Assembly (NCBI RefSeq): GCF_025602895.1
Contig: NW_026516336.1
Coordinates: 46,970-110,969 of the forward strand
Length of the DNA stretch: 64,000 bases
Reading direction: 5' to 3'
From: Polychytrium aggregatum
Taxonomy: Eukaryota; Chytridiomycota; Chytridiomycetes; Polychytriales
In this document: piece after piece, positions 33,693 to 44,097 of the stretch
Position numbering within the stretch: the stretch's first letter is position 1
How the letters are laid out: every line of letters begins with the position of its first letter
Made by a program: the position numbers and the translations under genes
The notes under the pieces: generated by a model
Database searches by the model: none
The model's input: the letters and a program-made list of their open reading frames with translations, nothing else
What the model was told of the DNA's origin: nothing

Positions 33693-36600
33693 ATGTCATC
33701 TGCCGCTGGTAGCGAGCCGTTCCAGTGCCCCACGCACGGGCCCAAGCATGCCTTCTTCCTCTCGCATCGGCGCTCATCCGACGAGCAGATTGCCCGAGAC
33801 CTCAAGCGCCTCCTGGCTTCGGTCGGCCAGCGTCGCCATGGCGAGCCCATCTCGGTCTTTCTCGACTCGGACTGTCTCGACGGGACAGCTGGCGTCTCCA
33901 CCGATGCCCTTCCCGGCAGCGCCGTTGCCGTCCTGCTCGTCAGCAAGTCGTCCATGAACGGAATGAAGGAACTCGCCGACCAGGGCGAACCCGACAGCGT
34001 CGTCGACGAAATCAGGACAGCCCTGGATCTCAAGGATGCCAAGCCAGACCTGCCTGTCCTGCCGCTGTGCATTGCGACTCTGGAGGATGTGGGTATCCAT
34101 CTGGACGACCTGGCATCATGCCATCATCGGACATGATCTGATATGCAGGGCCCATATCGGATGCCACTCGCTCACTCACTCACTCACTCACTCACTCACT
34201 CACTCACTCACTCACTCACTCACTCACTCACTCACTCACTCACTCACTCACTCACTCACTCACTCACTCACTCACTCACTCACTCACTCACTCACTCACT
34301 CACTCACTCACTCACTCACTCACTCACTCACTCACTCACTCACTCACTCACTCACTCACTCGCTCGCTCTCGCAGGGTGGCTACATTGACTTCAAGCCGT
34401 ATATGATGTCTTTCCCCAGCGACCCCAAGTTTGCCTCGCTCAAGCACACCATCGACCGCATGAACCAGATCCAGATGTACGGCTTCCGCCCCGACCAGCC
34501 CCACAAGCGTCTCTACCGTCTGCTCACCCTCTTCAGCCCCATCTTCTCCAACCCCGGTCTCCGCGACGCCATCCCCACAAAGTACTATGTCGACAACCTG
34601 TTCCTCGGCGACATGGGCCATCTGGACTCGCTCCTTCGTCAGGTCACCCTGACTGGTCGCGCCGTCGTCTCGGGCATGGGCGGCATGGGCAAGTCCGTCC
34701 TGGCTCGCCAGTTCCTCCAGTTCATGATGGGCACTCTTGCCGTCAGCAACGACGGCGAACTCGACGGCTTCAAGCTCGAAACTGTCGGCATCAAGCCGCA
34801 GTACAGCCGCATCTACTGGGTCAACTGCGCGACCGAATCGACGGCCCTCGACAGCCTGGTCGACATCTTTCCGCACATCAAGCCCGGCGAGATCAAGCAG
34901 CATGCCTCTCGGATCCTCTCCCAGAGCCGCGAGTATCTCCTGGTCCTCGACAATGTGGACGACATGGCCGTGGTCGACTCGGTGTTTGAGCACTCTGTCG
35001 CGGCCGGATTCAGCGGCGACGTCGTTGTGACGACCCGGTTGTCGGCTCTCGACGAAGGACCCTTCCTCACGGCCCTCGGGGCCAAGCTTGACGACTTCCA
35101 GCAGGCTCCACTCCGCCTCGAGTCGTGGAAGAACGAGACAGCCTTTGACTACATCCTGGCGACATCGCCAATGATTGCCGTGAAGGTGGGCACCGACCAG
35201 GACCGAGCAACGCTCCGAAAGCTCATGGACCGGATCAACGGATATCCCCTCGTGATCCAGACGGTGCGGATCTATGCCGAATGCAACGACACGCCGATCG
35301 ACGAGATCGAGGCGCAGTTTGCCCAGGCACTCGAGGAGCAGGATGGCGAAGACGAGACCCGGTCGTCGCTCAAGGTGATCGTGGATCTGTCGATGAGCAC
35401 GCTGCTGAAGAAGGGTGCAGTGGGAGTCGAGGCATGTCGGCTGTTTGGGGCGATCAGCCTGCTGGCGCCAGACGACATTCCTCTCGAGCTGATCACAGCG
35501 ATTGCGCAGAAGATGGAGCTCTCGGCCGATGGTGAGTGAGTGACGGCAGAGTTGTGCGAGGGGTGTGGGCGAATATGCTTGACGGCGTGGATGAATGGCA
35601 AGCGAATGCCCAAGCGATGAGTAATTGGCGATGAATGCACAAACACACGAATGACTGATGGTGATTGACGAACCATATCTCTGTCCAGCTGCCCATCTCG
35701 TCAAAATGGTGTGCGAGAGTGGTCTGCTCCGGCCCGGGCCCGACGAGCAGTACTACACGCACTCGCTGACGCAGAGAGTCGCCCACGAGTGGGTCGTCGA
35801 ACATGGCGAGCTCAACAGCGACCGGATCGAAGATGCCACTGGCGAAGCGCTCCTAGATAGGATCAAGATTCCATGCAATCGCAAGGACTTGGAGCTTGGT
35901 CGCCACCTCGACCTATATGCCCGCAACACTGTTCCCGACATCCTCACCAAGAGACTCCACTTTGAGGTCCTCACCCGCATGGGTCGCGTCACCGAGTCCA
36001 GAGGCGCCTATCGGGAAGCAGAGAGCATCTTCACGTTGCTGTTGCCAAAGATCATTGCTTTCCACGGCACACGACATCATAGCGATGTCGCCGCCAATAT
36101 GAGCAACATGGCCGTCCTCTATTCTGCGCTGGGACGCCACGAGGATGCACTCAAGTACTTTGAGGAGGCGATAGACCTTCTTTCCAACCTGTTTGGAACC
36201 CGGCGAAACCTTGCGGTCGCCCGGATTATCGGCAATGCCGGTGATTCCCTCAGAAACCTGGGGCGCCTCCCCGAAGCGGCAGCGCACATGCAAGAATCGC
36301 TCGATATCATGATCGAGAGTATTGGAACCCGCGAGCATCCTCTTGTTGCCACGACGCTCAACGGCCTGGCAGGTATCTTGCAAGACCAAGGCCGTTTCAA
36401 GGAGAGTTTTGAGCTCTATCAAGAGGCGTATGATCTCATGATCAGGTTTCCAGAGACCAGCAGCGACATTACCATTGGGACCGTGCTCTCCAACATGGGA
36501 TCAGCCGCCCTGAAAGTAACTCGCTACCAGGTGGCACTCGAGTATCTTCAACAGGCGCTCGATATCCGCCTCAGGGTGTTTGGAACACGCGAGCATCTCG

Positions 36601-38441
36601 ATATCGCCACGACCCTTGGGGAACTCGGCATCGTAGCCTTGCATCTTGGGCAATACGAGAGCGCAGCCAATTATCTCAAAGAGTCGCTTGACATTACCGT
36701 CAGGAGCGTCGGGACAAGGGAGCACTCCGACGTTGCCACGGCCTTGACCAACCTCGGCACCCTTGCAAGCTGTCAGGGTCTTACCGCACAATCGCTTGCC
36801 CTGCACATGGAAGCACTGACCATCTTTCGAAAGGTCTTTCAAAACAAGCCCCATCCCCTCATCATCACGGCCCTCTGCAACATTGGCGATGTTTCCAAGT
36901 CCCAAGACGATCCCGTCGGCGCCTTGTCACGGTATTTCGAAGCCATGGAGATGGCAGCGAGTGTATACAGCACCCGCGACCACCCCAAGATCGCCTCGAT
37001 TCTGGTCAGGATGGCATCGATTGTTGGCGATATGAATATGTTTGATCAAGCCCGCGGCTTCTACCTGCAAGCCCTCGACATCTATGTCAAGGTGTATGGG
37101 ACTCGAGAGCATGAGGATGTCGCTCTCTTGCTCAACAACCTGGGGTGTGATGCCCGCGTCGAGGGAAAGCTCGATCAAGCAATGGAGTACCTGCGGGAAG
37201 CGCTCGATCTGCGTATCAAGATCTTTGGCACCAAGCTGAACCCCGATGTTGCCGAGTCGATCAATAACATTGCGGCAGTTGAATGGAACCGTGGTCACAG
37301 CGACGAAGCCATTGCACACCTTGGGGAAGCCCGTGACATTCTGATCACGGTGCACGGCTCCAAGCAGCATCCAAAAGTTGCCAGGACAATCATGAATATG
37401 GCCGAGATCTACCGCAGCCAGAGCCGCTACCGAGAATCCACTGCTGCTTTCCAGGAAGTCATTGAGATACAGATGCAGATCGATGAGAACCGAAATCATC
37501 GCAACGTTGTGCGCTCTCTTGACAGTATTGCTGAGATGGCTGAAGATCTGGACGATGTCGACGAGGCTCTGGAGGCGCTCCAAGAGGTCTTGGTCATCCG
37601 CAAGTCAAACGGCGATGAGGCCGCCACGATGAAGCTGCTTCACACAATGGCCAAACTGGCAGGCGAACACAGCCGCTTTGTTCAGGCTCAGACATATAAC
37701 AGCGACTTGCTGGAACTGGCCGTCAGGCTGCTTGGCACCAGAGAACACCAGCTAGTCGCAGAAACACTCAACAATATCGGCCTGGCTTTGTCTGCACAGT
37801 CCTCCTTTGAAGAAGCCGTGAAGTATCATCTCGAGGCGCTCGATGTCGCCCTTCGACTGCACAAGTCCCGCGAACACGTTGACGTTGCGAGCATATTTGT
37901 CAACCTTGGCAATGCCGAACACGGCTGCGGGCGCTTGGAAGAGGCCCAGCAGAGGTACCAGGAGGCCCTCGATATATTCTCCAAGGTCCTGGATAGTACG
38001 GATCACCCTATATTTGCTATGGTCGGAGAGTGTATGAAACAGGTTGAAGAGGACAAGGCCATGCAACTGGCCATGCACGATGTCGCCAAAGTTGATTGCG
38101 ACGGTCAAGGAATGGACGGTGCTGCCGGGGACCCAAATGTAGTTGCGCCAGCGAAACAACATCAAGCAGACGACTCGTGCGCATCATTCGTGATTCCTGC
38201 TGAGCACGACAACGGGATTGGAGCCACTGATGAGAATGAGGAAGAGATCGAGAAAACAATGCCAAAAGATACTGGAGATGCAAACGGTGTCGAGGCCGAT
38301 GAGAAAGTAAGAGCACAGGAGCCAGTGTCTGATTACAATGCCAACGAGTCAGCTGCCAAGAGATCGAGGGCGGAATCCGTGGTTGAGGATGTCGGGGTAG
38401 CGACAACGAGGGTCTGCCAGATCGGCTGCGTTGTAATGTAG
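33693..38441 (+). CDS. TIR-NB-ARC-TPR receptor-like protein with C-terminal CaaX box
   Basis: Three exons in phase: 33693-34088, 34376-35531 and 35689-38441, giving 1434 residues. Exon 1 is a TIR-like domain (H-A-F-F-L-S-H-R, then I-S-V-F-L-D-S-D-C-L, V-A-V-L-L-V-S-K-S). Exon 2 is an NB-ARC NTPase: P-loop G-M-G-G-M-G-K-S, Walker B region Y-L-L-V-L-D-N-V-D-D and sensor V-V-V-T-T-R-L. Exon 3 holds at least a dozen 42-residue kinesin-light-chain-type TPRs with G-T-R-E-H-x-D-V-A-x-x-L-x-N-L-G, then an acidic, lysine-containing tail that ends in Cys-Val-Val-Met, with another Cys four residues before. That is a CaaX prenylation signal, implying membrane anchoring. The architecture matches NLR/STAND receptors. 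The donor at 34089 was chosen because phase and a plausible join (T-L-E-D to G-G-Y-I-D-F) agree. Confidence 0.88.
34165..34364. repeat. (CACT)n microsatellite, about 50 copies, in an intron
   Basis: Nearly 200 bases of uninterrupted CACT tetranucleotide between the TIR and NB-ARC exons. It ends at CGCTCGCTCTCGCAG, which serves as the splice acceptor, so the repeat occupies the intron's polypyrimidine-tract position. Confidence 0.95.
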
Positions 38442-38515
38442 CAGGGTCAAACCGAGTGCAGAGGAGAGGATACAGTGAAGAGTCGTTCGATCTGGTCCGG
38501 CAATACAGGACCATT

Positions 38516-39350
38516 TCATAAATCATTCCGATCACACCTATTCCAGGAAGAGTGGGACAGTATCCACTTCAAAGGCACGCCGAGATCATGCTCCTGGCTG
38601 TGCTCTTGCTTCGCTGCGGTCAGGCAGCACTTGAAGGCGCTCTCAATCTCGGCGTTCTTGCTGAATATGAGTGGGCCTGCCAAGAAGATCTGCGGGTCCT
38701 CGATGCTGTTGCCGTCAAGCATGTCGATATGCATGTTGTTGTACTGCACAATGTTGTTGGAGTGGTTGAATATGGTGCAGTCCTTGAAGATGTGCTGGTC
38801 CGGGTGCTGCTGGCGGATACGATCCATCGCTGCGACTTCGTGGTTGATCTCGCTGTGTTGATGGTGGCAGCGAGCGGTGACTTGGATGGAGGGATGATGG
38901 CACCACAGTTGATACAGGTCTCCAGGATATGGTCCTTTGCATAGCCAGCGAAGTAGATTATGTGGGTGGTGTCTTCATCACAAATCGGAGTGGATGAACG
39001 GCACCAGGATGGTGTGGATATTGTGGTGGATCTCGAGTGGTCGCCCTGGCGGCTATCATTTGAGTGATTTGACGGACAGGATCACACGGATGTGCGAGTT
39101 GGTGCTGGGGTTGACCATGGTGGCATCGTCCTTGTCGGTGAACTGGGCAAGGTCATGGGCTTTGGCGTCGAGATGGGCATAGATACGGACAAGGTCGCTC
39201 TTGATGACGCTGGTGTCCTGGCCGATGTGGATCGAGAGGATGTGGTACTTGCCCTTCGTGGTCCATAAAGTACATGGCGAGCTTGATGGAGCGGACCTGC
39301 TTTCTCCGGTTCCATGTGGCGAGGGATGGTCTGGATCGTGCTCACTCTTT
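38516..39350 (-). pseudogene. decayed protein-coding gene of unknown family
   Basis: Minus-strand frames look like real protein but are broken by frame changes: S-I-H-I-G-Q-D-T-S-V-I-K-S-D-L-V-R-I-Y (39200s), I-I-Y-F-A-G-Y-A-K-D-H-I-L-E-T-C-I-N-C-G-A (about 38880-38950) and M-D-R-I-R-Q-Q-H-P-D-Q-H-I-F-K-D-C-T-I-F (from 38827), continuing to 38516. Between the last two pieces a one-base shift is needed, and another is needed near 38970. No family was recognised. Introns could explain some breaks, but no good donor/acceptor pairs were found. Confidence 0.4.
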
Positions 39351-39733
39351 AGACATCCATGGCTGCAGAACGAGTATCGATTGTCGTGGTGGAGTTGTCG
39401 TTGTCGAGTCATTCGATGCTCACTCGGTCGATCAACATCAGCGATTCTTATGGGACAGCACTGTTGTATATTGGATGTATTGGATGAATTGGATGTATTG
39501 GATGTACCGGATGTCAAATACAACACCAATCGGCCATTGCCGCTTTCTCGGGATTACTTTGCAAGTCCACTCTTTGGTATCATGGTGTCAGGGATGGGTG
39601 TGGGCGGCGCAATTTTGTTGGATGTTGGATAATGTAGCTTATTACTTTGGGAGTGGAACATGGGAGGGACTCGGGGATCAAAACCTTCCCATTTGCCGAG
39701 TTGCTTGAGTTGGTTGATGGCAACATTGTTTCC

Positions 39734-41266
39734 CTAGTCGGCGGACTTTTGGAACCAGACGAAGGCGGTGTCGATGTTCTTGGGGACACCATAGCCGAAC
39801 TGGTAACACTCGCCAAGAAAAAATTGTCCGTATCGATTTCCCTGCTCGGCTGATTTGCGATACCACTTGGCTGCTTTGGTGTAGTCCTCGGTGACTCCAA
39901 TTCCATAATAGTAGCAAAAACCAACCATATTCTGCCCATATGAGTTGTCTTGGTTGGCCGACTTGCAGAACCACTCGAATGACTTCTTGTGGTCCTGCGA
40001 TACACCCACACCCCAGTAGCAGCACTCTCCGATCCAATATTGACTGTCGCTGCGGCCTTCGTTGGCGAGTTGCTCAAAGTTACCGGCTGCCTTCTTCTGG
40101 TCCTTGGTGGTTCCGAATCCATAGTACAGACACACAGTCATGAGGTGTCGACACAGCCAGTCGTGGTCCGATCCCAGCCGGCAGAGATTGAAGAATTTGC
40201 GGGCTGCGTGGGAGTTGGAGTCGGCACGCGTCCCAAAGAACTTTGTAAGACACTTGTCCTCACCCAGCCTGAACTCATCCGATTTGTTATCGCGGATGAT
40301 CTTTGTACCCTTCTGTTTGTCCTGAACGGTGCCCCGGCCAAGGTAGTGCATCCATCCGACCATGTGGGTGGCGATGGGTTTGATGATTGGGTGGGTGGAT
40401 TGGGTGCTGACCTCCTGCCAATGGTTAAAGGCATCGACATCGCAATGTTCGACACCATGGCTGATCAGCGAAAGCCAGCCACGGAGGAACACAATGTGGA
40501 AGCGGCCGTCTTCGCTGCCCTGGTCTGCAGCCTTGGAATACCACTCGATGGCTGTGTTATACTCTTGATCGACACCTTCGCCAATCTCGTAGCATTGACC
40601 GAGGGTTATTTGGGCCTGAGGGATTCCGCGTTCTGCAAGATCACGATACAGTTCGGCAGCCTTGGTGAAATTTCGGTTGACACCAATGCCATCGTGATAG
40701 AAGTCAGCCAGGTGGAACATTGCCATCGTGTGGTGTGCGTTGGCGGCATTCTCCAGATGGCGGAAGATTCGCTGGCGGATAGCTTGCTCCTTGTGCTTGT
40801 CCATATACCGCTGGCGAGCGACATCGACTTGAAGGATTCTTGCCAAGAAATACGATGCGGCAGCGTTGCCTTTGTCGGCTTGGGCAACGAGCCAGGATCG
40901 TTCAGTTGTCTCTTGATTCTTGCGGTGCAGGGAGAGAGTGATCTGGTCACTGGGTGTGAGGCCGATCCGCAGCGATCCGTCTGGACGACACAGTCCTTCC
41001 TTCCGACACCAGTGATGGAAGCGAGCTATCCTGAAGCTCAGAAGGGGACGGGCACGCCTGCACACTCGGAGGAGGGTCTTGATCGTGTTCAGGTCGAGGG
41101 CAAGCCAGAAACTCTCATTGCAGCATATGATGGTGAAAATGTCTGGGTTGTGTTCGAGCGAGAGTTGGGTGATATCAGGCATCGACGAGGCTGCTCTGTC
41201 TTCAGCTTGGGTTTGCTGAGTGGCTGATGATGCTGTGGTTGAAGCAGGCTCGTTCATGCTGGCCAT
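39734..41266 (-). CDS. Sel1-like repeat protein, paralogue 3, truncated by a stop
   Basis: Starts at the ATG at 41266 (M-A-S-M-N-E-P) with the same F-T-I-I-C-C-N module and Sel1 repeats as the 3.9 and 7.4 kb genes, for 510 residues. It stops at a TAG (39736-39734) where the paralogues have CAG (Gln) in A-D-Q. The frame after the stop still reads the conserved C-terminal N-Q-L-K-Q-L-G-K-W, so a single substitution shortened the protein by a few tens of residues. All full Sel1 repeats remain, so it may still work. Confidence 0.88.
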   Translation of the reverse strand: MASMNEPASTTASSATQQTQAEDRAASSMPDITQLSLEHNPDIFTIICCNESFWLALDLNTIKTLLRVCRRARPLLSFRIARFHHWCRKEGLCRPDGSLRIGLTPSDQITLSLHRKNQETTERSWLVAQADKGNAAASYFLARILQVDVARQRYMDKHKEQAIRQRIFRHLENAANAHHTMAMFHLADFYHDGIGVNRNFTKAAELYRDLAERGIPQAQITLGQCYEIGEGVDQEYNTAIEWYSKAADQGSEDGRFHIVFLRGWLSLISHGVEHCDVDAFNHWQEVSTQSTHPIIKPIATHMVGWMHYLGRGTVQDKQKGTKIIRDNKSDEFRLGEDKCLTKFFGTRADSNSHAARKFFNLCRLGSDHDWLCRHLMTVCLYYGFGTTKDQKKAAGNFEQLANEGRSDSQYWIGECCYWGVGVSQDHKKSFEWFCKSANQDNSYGQNMVGFCYYYGIGVTEDYTKAAKWYRKSAEQGNRYGQFFLGECYQFGYGVPKNIDTAFVWFQKSAD

Positions 41267-41607
41267 GTTGACGGAGACTGGATGGAGACAAGTGGTGACG
41301 GAGCTGGACAGGAGACAGTGAGGGAATTTGTGGCGAAGCAAACCAAACACTGGCCATCTAACACACACACACAAGCCTGGCTCGATCCGATGGTTTGCTG
41401 GCTGGACTCGCTGTTGTACAAGTACTGCCACATACACTGCCACATACATAAAATCGATCATGGAATCGAACATCGTATCGAGTCCTGCATTCTCGCCAAG
41501 GCAAGATGTAATAGCCATTCCAACCAATTCCACATCGACACCGACACTATGGCCCCAACCTGCTGCACCAAGCACCGCCAGTTTGGGTCCATGGGGTGTT
41601 TGCGAGG
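41267..41607. other. duplicated 5' flank of the Sel1 gene
   Basis: The first about 100 bases match the 5' flank upstream of 7374. The remainder shows no gene. Confidence 0.5.
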
Positions 41608-42250
41608 CTACACCATGCCCTCGCCAAGAATGTCCTCCGAGCTCGCATTCTTCAACAGAATGTTACGAGCCCCATTGATGTCGCGATCTATCATCAACCC
41701 ACACTCCCTGCAATGATACACCTTGGCTGCTCCCAGGTCCCGCTTGATGTGCCCGCACCGAGTGCATGTCTTGCTCGTGTACTCGTCCCGTGTCCTGGGC
41801 TTGGTTTTCGCCCGGACGGACAAGTGGCTCCGAGACCACGATGTAGAACTTGCCAGTCTTGGTCCGCATGATGCGGGTGTCGCAGAGGAAGGGAAGCTGC
41901 AGTCGGCGATCCTCGATGGTCCCGTCGGCACGGAGGCGGGGAAGGAGGCTCCTCTCCATCCGGCTGTGCTTGGGCGGCTTCTTGACACATTTCATGCTTC
42001 TGGACAGCATGGGGTGGTCGCCATCGGCATCCACAGGCTGTGGAAGAGGCGGACGCAGAAGCTGCACAGGAGTGTCTTGTGCGCTGGGATGGGCCAGCTT
42101 GAGAGCATCCATGTGGTATATGTGAGCTGACGACAGATCGAGACATAAACGGCCCGCACCATGCTGTTGAAGAGTGTGATCACCGAGGAGATGCACGGAT
42201 TGTGGTCGAAGGTCTAGTTGTATCAGATGAGGTATGGGATGTCTTCGCAA
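41608..42250 (-). pseudogene. Fanzor/TnpB-like RNA-guided nuclease, internally deleted
   Basis: The C-terminal frame (to the TAG at 41608) reads Y-T-S-K-T-C-T-R-C-G-H-I-K, then Y-H-C-R-E-C-G-L-M-I-D-R-D-I-N-G-A-R-N-I-L. This is the four-cysteine zinc ribbon plus RuvC-III Asp of TnpB/Fanzor proteins, complete and unmistakable. Upstream in another frame lies the family's preceding block, D-G-T-I-E-D-R-R-L-Q-L-P-F and M-R-T-K-T-G-K-F-Y-I-V-V-S-E-P-L (about 41825-41930). The two blocks meet near 41825 with the RuvC-I and RuvC-II region missing and the frame changed, so an internal deletion has removed the catalytic core. The N-terminal limit is not resolved. Fanzors are eukaryotic, transposon-borne relatives of TnpB, and chytrid examples are known to be active. 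Confidence 0.78.
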
Positions 42251-42428
42251 AAGTTTCTGGATATCGTGAGGCGGGCCGGTTGGGATGCAGGCCGATGGCG
42301 GATGCTTATGCTTTTGAGTGAAAATCCAAACCCCATCCAGCGCATGTCACAACAGGGACACAGCATCCGACTCAGGGACAGATAACAAGTCAAGGGACCA
42401 AATGGTGCGATATATTGATCACATTGAG

Positions 42429-42899
42429 CTAATAGGAGGAAGTTGTGGGGTCGCCGCGTCTGATGGCAGCGACCTTTTCCTCACGGAGGACTCGCTCGGT
42501 CTTGATGCGTTCGCGAAGGAGCTCGTTTTGCAGCCAAAGGTTCTTGAGTCTGAGCATTATCATTGGATCTTCGAACTTGACCGTGGTGCTCGGCTGCTCT
42601 GTGGTTTCAATGACGACCTCTATAGAGACATCGGGGCTCGAAAGTCGGCGGCGAGATCGAGGAGGGAAGCTGGGCGAAGCTCTGGCACCCTCGGCGGCGG
42701 GCTCGGGACTCTGACGTGGAGGGGACTTTCTCTTCAGACGAAGGGGAGTCGAGTGTCGCGCAAAGAAGCGAAGGGTGGAGCCTACGGGCGTCTCTGCTGG
42801 TTCTCGAGAAGTGCTGGCCGAAACACCATTGACGATGCAGTGCTTGGTGTACTGCAGGAAGCAAGAGATGTCTTGTTCCTCGTCGGGGAGCTCGTCACG
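42429..42899 (-). pseudogene. 3' part of a gene cut off by the first retrotransposon
   Basis: A minus-strand frame is open for 156 codons from the retrotransposon junction at 42899 to a TAG at 42431-42429. It enters from the right without a start codon. It is charged, with a Lys/Arg/Ser-rich middle (R-L-K-R-K-S-P-P-R-Q-S-P-E-P) and a helix-like end (L-R-L-K-N-L-W-L-Q-N-E-L-L-R-E-R-I-K). No family was recognised. The opposite strand is also open, so coding status is not proven. If real, the gene lost its 5' part when the chromosome end was broken and capped at 42900. Confidence 0.4.
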
Positions 42900-42900
42900 A

Positions 42901-44097
42901 TTTTTTTTTTTTTGTTACTATAGTCAACTTTATTCAAGAAGACAAGCCATCAGGTCCAACAGGTTGGTACCCCGGCACGTTGAGTAGTCAGGCAAGCCTA
43001 TTTACTCCTGTTGCAGCCTAGTGCTGCCTCAGCTGCCCACAAGGTCTGAGACCAAGCGGGTGAACACATTTTCGAGCAGTTCCCACAAGGGAACAGCAGG
43101 ATCGAGGGGAGGTCGGGGTGGTGGGGTGACAAGTGCTGGCACTATACTACGCTGTGATGAGGGTGCAGGGAGAGACTGCAAGGGCGGGACTACACTAAGT
43201 GTGGGAGTGGGTGGTGGTGCTGGGTGTGCACCAAGTGCAAATGTTCGGAAGGCATTGCGGGGAGCGGGTACATGAGCAGCAAGCGATCCAAGTGCGGGAG
43301 GGGTGCGACTGCGAGGGGGAGTGCGATCGAAACTGAGCAGGTCCAGCAGCTTGTCCACTGGTCCCACTCCGGCTATACCACTTTCCACCCAAGTCGGGTG
43401 GGCCGTCTTGAGGGCTGCGACCTTGCGGACCAGGACTTGATGCGGATCCACACACTGCTGTGCGTGGGTCCTGGTCAAGTCGATCCCGGATCCGTGTCGA
43501 GCCAGGTTCTTGCACTTGCGGTATCCAAACCTGAAGTGGCCTGGGAGAGCACCGAGTCGCCATCGGACCATGAACATGAGCATGACCATGGATCCTTGGT
43601 ACCCGCGAGCCTCCCAGAGTCCCGACATCTTGGTCGACGGGGTGCAGGCGGCGGTGAGTTGCTTGGAGCGGTCGAAGCCGTTCTTCATGTGGTCCTCGAA
43701 GATGAGGGTCTTGATCGGGACGGGCTGGGGTCGGGGCGGTCCGGGCGGCGGCGGCTGGTGTCGGGTCTTGCCTCGGTAGATCTCCGTGGCCGTGAGGGAG
43801 TGGTCGGCCTCTTGTCGGCGGACCACCATGGCCCAGTGCGGATCGGCTCGGACTCCTTGGCCGAGGAACTGGTCGGGGTGGTACGGCGCAATGATCTTGT
43901 TGCGCAGGATCATCGACAGCATCTTGTCGCCGTCAGAGACTTGGTCGTCCCAGCGGGCCCAGTTCTGCAGGGCCAGCATCTTGACACGGACCGACATCTT
44001 GGGGAGGCCGCAGTTGAGGTGCATGGCACCGACGGGAGTGCCGGGGCCGACGCGGAACATGGTGCGGAGGGCCGTCATCTGGGCGTCGTCGAGGCGG
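42901..44097 (-). mobile_element. telomere-array retrotransposon copy 1 (family 1, 5'-truncated)
   Basis: Starts at the left with 13 T (the poly(A) tail on the minus strand), then the shared 3' end (GTTACTATAGTCAACTTTAT on the plus strand). It carries the last 357 codons of ORF2 (43029 to 44097) and is cut at its 5' side exactly where the next element's poly(T) begins. It shows small sequence differences from the other copies, so it is an older or separate insertion. Confidence 0.92.
43029..44097 (-). pseudogene. ORF2 C-terminal fragment of copy 1
   Basis: Encodes the region after the RT domain, from R-L-D-D-A-Q-M-T-A-L-R-T to the terminal L-V-S-D-L-V-G-S. It retains the conserved H-A-Q-Q-C-V-D-P segment near a Cys/His-rich motif. 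No endonuclease or RT domain remains. Confidence 0.85.

Noticed and set aside
34143-34406. Frame encoding (T-H-S-L)n
   Set aside because: Translation of the CACT microsatellite; it sits in an intron.
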